Origin: JAWXBM01 sp034440115
GTDB lineage: Bacteria > Pseudomonadota > Gammaproteobacteria > Xanthomonadales > SZUA-36
Assembly: GCA_034440115.1 (NCBI GenBank)
Contig: JAWXBM010000078.1
Coordinates: 1-9,235 of the forward strand
DNA length: 9,235 bases
Direction: 5' to 3'
Positions 6,005-9,235 of this stretch are shown one piece after another. The position numbers and the translations under genes were made by a program. The notes under the pieces were generated by a model. The model did not search any database. It was not told the DNA's origin and saw only the letters and a program-made list of their open reading frames with translations. How positions within the stretch are numbered: the first letter of the stretch is position 1; every line of letters starts with the position of its first letter.

Positions 6005-7095
6005 TCAATCGCCTGCTACCGGGATGGATCTCCTGGCCACGGCTGGATTGGCCGTTGCTGGCCGGCTTGTTATTGATGATGGGCGCGGGATTGATGGTCT
6101 TGTACAGCGCTTCGGGCGAAGACCTGGACGAAGTGATTCGGCAGGCGATACGTATGGCTGTCGGATTGGCCGTCATGTTAATGCTCAGCTTGGTTCCTCC
6201 GCACATCCTGCGCACCTGGTCGCCGTGGTTGTACGTGGCGGGTGTTGGCCTGCTGGCTGCCACCTGGGTGGTGGGTGAGGGCAAAGGCGCAGATCGCTGG
6301 CTGGATCTGGGTGTGGTGCGCTTCCAGCCTTCTGAGATCATGAAACTGGCTTTACCGATGACGTTGGCGTGGTATTTTCACCCGCGCAGCCTACCCCCCA
6401 GCCTGCCCATGACCCTGATGGCGTTTATTCTGTTGGCTGCACCGGCGCTGCTGATTGCGCGTCAACCCGATCTGGGAACCGCCTTGCTGGTGGGTATCTC
6501 GGGTTGCATCGTTATTTTCCTGGCTGGTTTGCGCTGGCGCTGGATATTGAGCCTGTTGGGATTGGCGGTGATTGCTGCACCTGGCTTGTGGATGGTGATG
6601 CACGAGTACCAGAAAAACCGCGTGCGGACTTTCCTCGACCCCAGTTCCGACCCCCTGGGCACAGGCTGGAATATCATTCAGTCCAAGATTGCCGTTGGTT
6701 CAGGTGGCTGGACCGGCAAAGGCTGGTTGCATGGCACCCAATCGCGCCTGGAGTACATTCCGGAACGGCATACAGACTTTATTCTGGCAGTGTTATCTGA
6801 AGAGTTTGGCTTGTTGGGCGTTGGCCTGCTGTTCCTGGGCTATCTCTTCATCATCGGTCGCAGCCTTTATATTGCCAGTATGGCCAAAGATACTTTTTCC
6901 CGCCTGCTGGCAGGAACTCTGGCGTTCACCTTCTCGGTGTATGTCCTGGTTAACGCCGGAATGGTGTCGGGTTTGTTACCGGTGGTAGGTGTTCCACTAC
7001 CGCTGGTGAGTTATGGCGGCACCTCCATTGTTACCCTGCTGGCTGGCTTTGGGATTTTGATGTCGGTTTATGGTCATCGTCGGTTTATGCGCTGA
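6001..7095 (+). CDS. rodA: Peptidoglycan glycosyltransferase RodA (SEDS family)
   Basis: Inner-membrane SEDS polymerase that joins lipid II disaccharides into glycan strands, in complex with PBP2. It is 364 aa with about ten membrane segments. Conserved SEDS blocks are RWLDLGVVRFQPSEIMKLA (99-117), RQPDLGTALL (154-163), GTGWNIIQSKIAVGSGG (220-236), ERHTDFILAVLSEEFGLLG (255-273) and NAGMVSGLLPVVGVPLPLVS (318-337, followed by YGGTS). D259 in the HTDF block should correspond to the essential Asp262 of E. coli RodA. The RFQPSE and short C terminus fit RodA rather than FtsW. ATG at 6001 overlaps the mrdA stop, with AGGGG at 5991-5995 five bases upstream, so coupled translation with its partner is likely. 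Also called mrdB. Confidence 0.97.
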   Translation: MINRLLPGWISWPRLDWPLLAGLLLMMGAGLMVLYSASGEDLDEVIRQAIRMAVGLAVMLMLSLVPPHILRTWSPWLYVAGVGLLAATWVVGEGKGADRWLDLGVVRFQPSEIMKLALPMTLAWYFHPRSLPPSLPMTLMAFILLAAPALLIARQPDLGTALLVGISGCIVIFLAGLRWRWILSLLGLAVIAAPGLWMVMHEYQKNRVRTFLDPSSDPLGTGWNIIQSKIAVGSGGWTGKGWLHGTQSRLEYIPERHTDFILAVLSEEFGLLGVGLLFLGYLFIIGRSLYIASMAKDTFSRLLAGTLAFTFSVYVLVNAGMVSGLLPVVGVPLPLVSYGGTSIVTLLAGFGILMSVYGHRRFMR

Positions 7096-7260
7096 GGACA
7101 CGCCCCAGGAAAACAAAACAAGAACCATTCACCGTGGTTGAATGTCTCAAACCCGCAATCAAACCCAAAATCAAACAACTTCACGATTCGGGTAAACTGC
7201 AGACAGCCACTACCGATCAACCGCCCCTGCTTGAATGGGCGCAATGTGCAGGAACAAATA
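7096..7260. other. A/C-rich gap between rodA and mltB
   Basis: This 165-bp stretch has no convincing gene. It is rich in A and C (around 7111-7124 and 7151-7180), and it has a direct repeat AATCAAAC at 7157-7164 and 7169-7176. A small stem-loop pairs CATTCA (7126-7131) with TGAATG (7139-7144). I see no intrinsic terminator and no good sigma70 promoter; TAAACT at 7193-7198 is a lone -10-like match. An AGGAA at 7250-7254 serves the mltB GTG start. Confidence 0.5.
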
Positions 7261-8334
7261 GTGATTCATAACAGCATTCCCAGGGTGACCCTTTTGCAAA
7301 AACTTGGCGCTTCAAAAGCCAGATCATCCGCACTTCGGCCATTGGCAGTTCGGCTGACCTGTTTGTGTTTGATCGCCAGTTTGAGCTCTTCCTGTTTCGC
7401 CGAACCGCCGCCCCGGCCCCATCCTGGTGTGGAAGCGTTCGCAGCGAAAGCAGCAGCCGAACATGGATTGGATGAGCAGGCGGTGCTGGAGTTGCTGCAA
7501 CAGGCTGAATTCAAGCAGTCCATAGTGGATGCCATCAGCCGCCCAGCCGAGGGCAAGGCCTGGTATGACTACCGGCCCATATTCCTCAATCAGAAACGCA
7601 TTGATGATGGCGTGGTGTTCTGGAATGAAAACAAAGAACGCATTGCCAAGGCCGCGGAACGCTACCAGGTAGACCCGCAGTTTATTGTGGCCATCATCGG
7701 CGTGGAAACGTCCTATGGCCGCATTACGGGCAACTTCCGTGTGTTGGATGCGCTTGCCACCTTATCTTTCTATTATCCTGATACGGGCAATGACCGTTCC
7801 GCATTCTTCTCCAGTGAATTGATGAATTTCCTCGTTTTGGGCCAGGAAGAGAATTTACCGCTGGATGAAGTAACCGGCTCGTACGCAGGTGCCATGGGCC
7901 TGGGACAATTCATGCCCAGCAGTTATCGCGCCTATGCGGTAGACCTCGATGGCGATGGCCGCCGCGATTTATGGGGTTCGCTGGATGACATCATCGGCAG
8001 CGTGGCCAATTATCTGCACGTGCATGACTGGGATTATGCAGAGCCGGTGGTGATGAAAGCCACCAAGTCAGCCAATGCCGACATGAGCCTGGTGGCCGAG
8101 AAAGACTACAAGGTCAAACACAGCGTAGCCGATCTCGCCAAAGGTGGGTTCAGTGTCTCAGGTGCAGATCCGGAAGCCATGGCCACCGTTACGGGCCTGG
8201 AAGAAAAATCCGGTGAGGATTACTGGCTGACCTTCAAGAACTTTTACGTCATCACGCGTTACAACCGCAGTCCACTCTACGCCATGGCGGTGTATGAGCT
8301 GAGTGAAGAGCTACTCACAGGGATGCAGCCTTGA
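7261..8334 (+). CDS. mltB: Lytic murein transglycosylase B (MltB/Slt35 family)
   Basis: Periplasmic enzyme that cleaves the MurNAc-GlcNAc bond to leave 1,6-anhydro-MurNAc ends. With the GTG start at 7261 it is 357 aa. The catalytic Glu is E149 in IGVETSYGR, followed by the family blocks GAMGLGQFMPSSYRAYAVDL (210-229) and an EF-hand-like DLDGDGRRDLW (228-238) as in Slt35. The ending NRSPLYAMAVYELSEEL is also typical. GTG 7261 has AGGAA at 7250-7254 six bases upstream. An in-frame TTG at 7138 would add 41 residues unlike a signal peptide. The hydrophobic segment ends SSSCFAEPP; cleavage after CFA by signal peptidase I looks likelier than lipidation at the Cys, because the lipobox is poor, so it may be soluble. 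In Pseudomonas a relative in the same neighbourhood is called sltB1. The stop overlaps the rlpA start. Confidence 0.93.
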   Translation: MIHNSIPRVTLLQKLGASKARSSALRPLAVRLTCLCLIASLSSSCFAEPPPRPHPGVEAFAAKAAAEHGLDEQAVLELLQQAEFKQSIVDAISRPAEGKAWYDYRPIFLNQKRIDDGVVFWNENKERIAKAAERYQVDPQFIVAIIGVETSYGRITGNFRVLDALATLSFYYPDTGNDRSAFFSSELMNFLVLGQEENLPLDEVTGSYAGAMGLGQFMPSSYRAYAVDLDGDGRRDLWGSLDDIIGSVANYLHVHDWDYAEPVVMKATKSANADMSLVAEKDYKVKHSVADLAKGGFSVSGADPEAMATVTGLEEKSGEDYWLTFKNFYVITRYNRSPLYAMAVYELSEELLTGMQP

Positions 8335-9176
8335 GAGCAGGTTTGCGCTGCTGCTTGCCGTGGTTATTGGCGAGCGGTCTTCTGGTCGTGTTGGCAGCTT
8401 GCAGTAGTAAACCCAAAATACAAACGCCGCCAACTGCGTCGTCACCACCCAGCGAAGTGAACGATGGTCCTTCCAATGTTTTGATCACCGCAGCAGAAGT
8501 CAGAGACGCGGTGCCGCGTAACGAGCCGCTGGCCTCTTATGGTAACCACTCACCGTACGAAGTGTTTGGTAAAAAATACCGCGTCATGAATTCTTCCAAG
8601 GGTTACAAGCAGAAGGGCGTCGCATCCTGGTACGGCACCAAGTTCCATGGCCGGCGTACCTCCAGTGGTGAGCCTTACGATATGCATCTGGCGACAGCCG
8701 CACACAAAACCCTGCCGTTGCCTACTTATGCCGAAGTCACCAATCTCGACAATGGCAAGAAGATTATCGTCAAAATCAATGATCGGGGGCCTTTCAAGCA
8801 CGACCGCTTGATCGATATGTCCTACGCTGCAGCGATACGGCTGGATATGACGCAAAAGGGCACGGCCAACGTTGAGCTTCAGGTTATCGACACCAGCAAG
8901 ATGCCGCCAGCGACCGCCAGCGAGCTAAAGGTTCCGGGCATCACCGGTGGGGAAGAGACGGTATTCCTGCAAATGGGTGCTTTCAGCGAGGAAAACAGCG
9001 CGGAAGAGCTGGTCGGACGCCTTGAAGGGGTAGACCTGAAACCCGCCAGTATCCGCAAAGGTGATAAGGTCTACCGGGTGAGGTTAGGGCCGTACACAAC
9101 CGCGCGTGAAGTAGATTCAGTCATACAGCGCGCTATTGAACTGGGCTTCGAGCGCCCACATCGAGTTAGACCCTAA
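8331..9176 (+). CDS. rlpA: Septal-ring lipoprotein RlpA, lytic transglycosylase with SPOR domain
   Basis: Outer-membrane lipoprotein that cleaves peptide-stripped glycan strands, as shown for the Pseudomonas aeruginosa homologue. It is 281 aa. The signal sequence ends in the lipobox LAAC with lipidated C24. The double-psi beta-barrel is at about 96-187 (ASWYGTKFHGRRTSSGEPYD, then HKTLPLPTYAEVTNL and VKINDRGPF). E114, H125 and D151 have the same spacing as the E120, H131 and D157 reported for P. aeruginosa RlpA, which suggests an active enzyme. A SPOR domain occupies about 210-281 (VFLQMGAF to RVRLGPY), for binding denuded glycan at division sites. The TTG start overlaps the mltB TGA, and AGGGA at 8319-8323 lies 7 bases upstream. 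The last base of its TAA is the first base of the right-hand array. A PBP5/PBP6-type carboxypeptidase gene often follows in relatives but would lie outside the window. Confidence 0.95.
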   Translation: MRAGLRCCLPWLLASGLLVVLAACSSKPKIQTPPTASSPPSEVNDGPSNVLITAAEVRDAVPRNEPLASYGNHSPYEVFGKKYRVMNSSKGYKQKGVASWYGTKFHGRRTSSGEPYDMHLATAAHKTLPLPTYAEVTNLDNGKKIIVKINDRGPFKHDRLIDMSYAAAIRLDMTQKGTANVELQVIDTSKMPPATASELKVPGITGGEETVFLQMGAFSEENSAEELVGRLEGVDLKPASIRKGDKVYRVRLGPYTTAREVDSVIQRAIELGFERPHRVRP

Positions 9177-9235
9177 GCGCTTTTAAGCGAAACCCGAAGC
9201 GCTTTTAAGCGAAACCCGAAGCGCTTTTAAGCGAA
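9176..9235. repeat. 22-bp direct tandem repeat array, 2.7 copies to the window edge
   Basis: Units start at 9176, 9198 and 9220 (the last is cut at 16 bases), begin AGCGCTTTTAAGCG and end AACCCGA. The copies seen are identical. Each contains CGCT-TTTA-AGCG, a 4-bp stem with a tetraloop. Each unit junction, including the first with the rlpA stop codon, also forms the 8-bp palindrome AAGCGCTT (9175-9182, 9197-9204 and 9219-9226). The sequence is unrelated to the left array but has the same period. No terminator is visible, and the array probably continues past the window. Function unknown. Confidence 0.93.

Noticed and set aside
7117..7124. AACAAGAA, matching the AANAANAA Hfq/Crc motif of pseudomonads
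   Set aside because: It lies about 136 bases before the likely mltB start and just after rodA, not over a start region; such a short A-rich match is expected by chance in an A/C-rich gap.
7138..7260. mltB start at TTG 7138
   Set aside because: No Shine-Dalgarno is visible, and the added 41 residues are polar, Asn/Pro-rich and placed in front of a normal signal peptide. GTG 7261 is better supported.

Overview
The window is a bacterial cell-wall elongation locus, most likely from a gammaproteobacterium. MreB, MreC, MreD, PBP2, RodA, MltB and RlpA are all recognisable full-length proteins of the Gram-negative type: a periplasmic soluble or anchored transglycosylase, an outer-membrane lipoprotein, and SPOR and double-psi beta-barrel domains. 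The base composition looks moderately GC-rich, and no gene stands out from the others as foreign. The order within Gammaproteobacteria cannot be settled from the sequence alone.

Layout: positions 1-185 are a 22-bp tandem repeat array (8.4 copies). A PfkB-family sugar/nucleoside kinase runs leftwards (1120 to 188), and its stop codon lies 2 bp from the array. A 272-bp divergent intergenic region (1121-1392) separates it from the rightward cluster. This region carries candidate promoters, two related near-palindromes and two DnaA-box-like sites. From 1393 onward all genes are on the plus strand: mreB, mreC, mreD, mrdA (PBP2), rodA, mltB and rlpA. Spacing is tight: ATGA overlaps at mreC/mreD and mrdA/rodA, a TTGA overlap at mltB/rlpA, and 20 bp at mreD/mrdA. 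The two larger gaps are mreB-mreC (123 bp, with two hairpins) and rodA-mltB (165 bp, A/C-rich). A second, unrelated 22-bp tandem array begins on the last base of the rlpA stop codon and runs off the end of the window.

How the genes work together: MreB filaments, linked through MreC and MreD, position the RodA glycosyltransferase and PBP2 transpeptidase, which make side-wall peptidoglycan. MltB and RlpA are lytic transglycosylases that cleave glycan strands, so one cluster holds scaffold, synthase and hydrolases. In E. coli mreBCD and mrdAB are at separate loci; here they are joined.

The coding content is conventional. What looks unexplained is non-coding: two sequence-unrelated arrays of the same 22-bp period, each directly at the 3' end of an outward-pointing gene; the strong C-over-G bias of the kinase-side transcript (a possible Rho-loading region); and the DnaA-box/palindrome arrangement in front of mreB. 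That both window ends lie inside tandem repeats suggests contig ends at assembly breaks, which is an inference.
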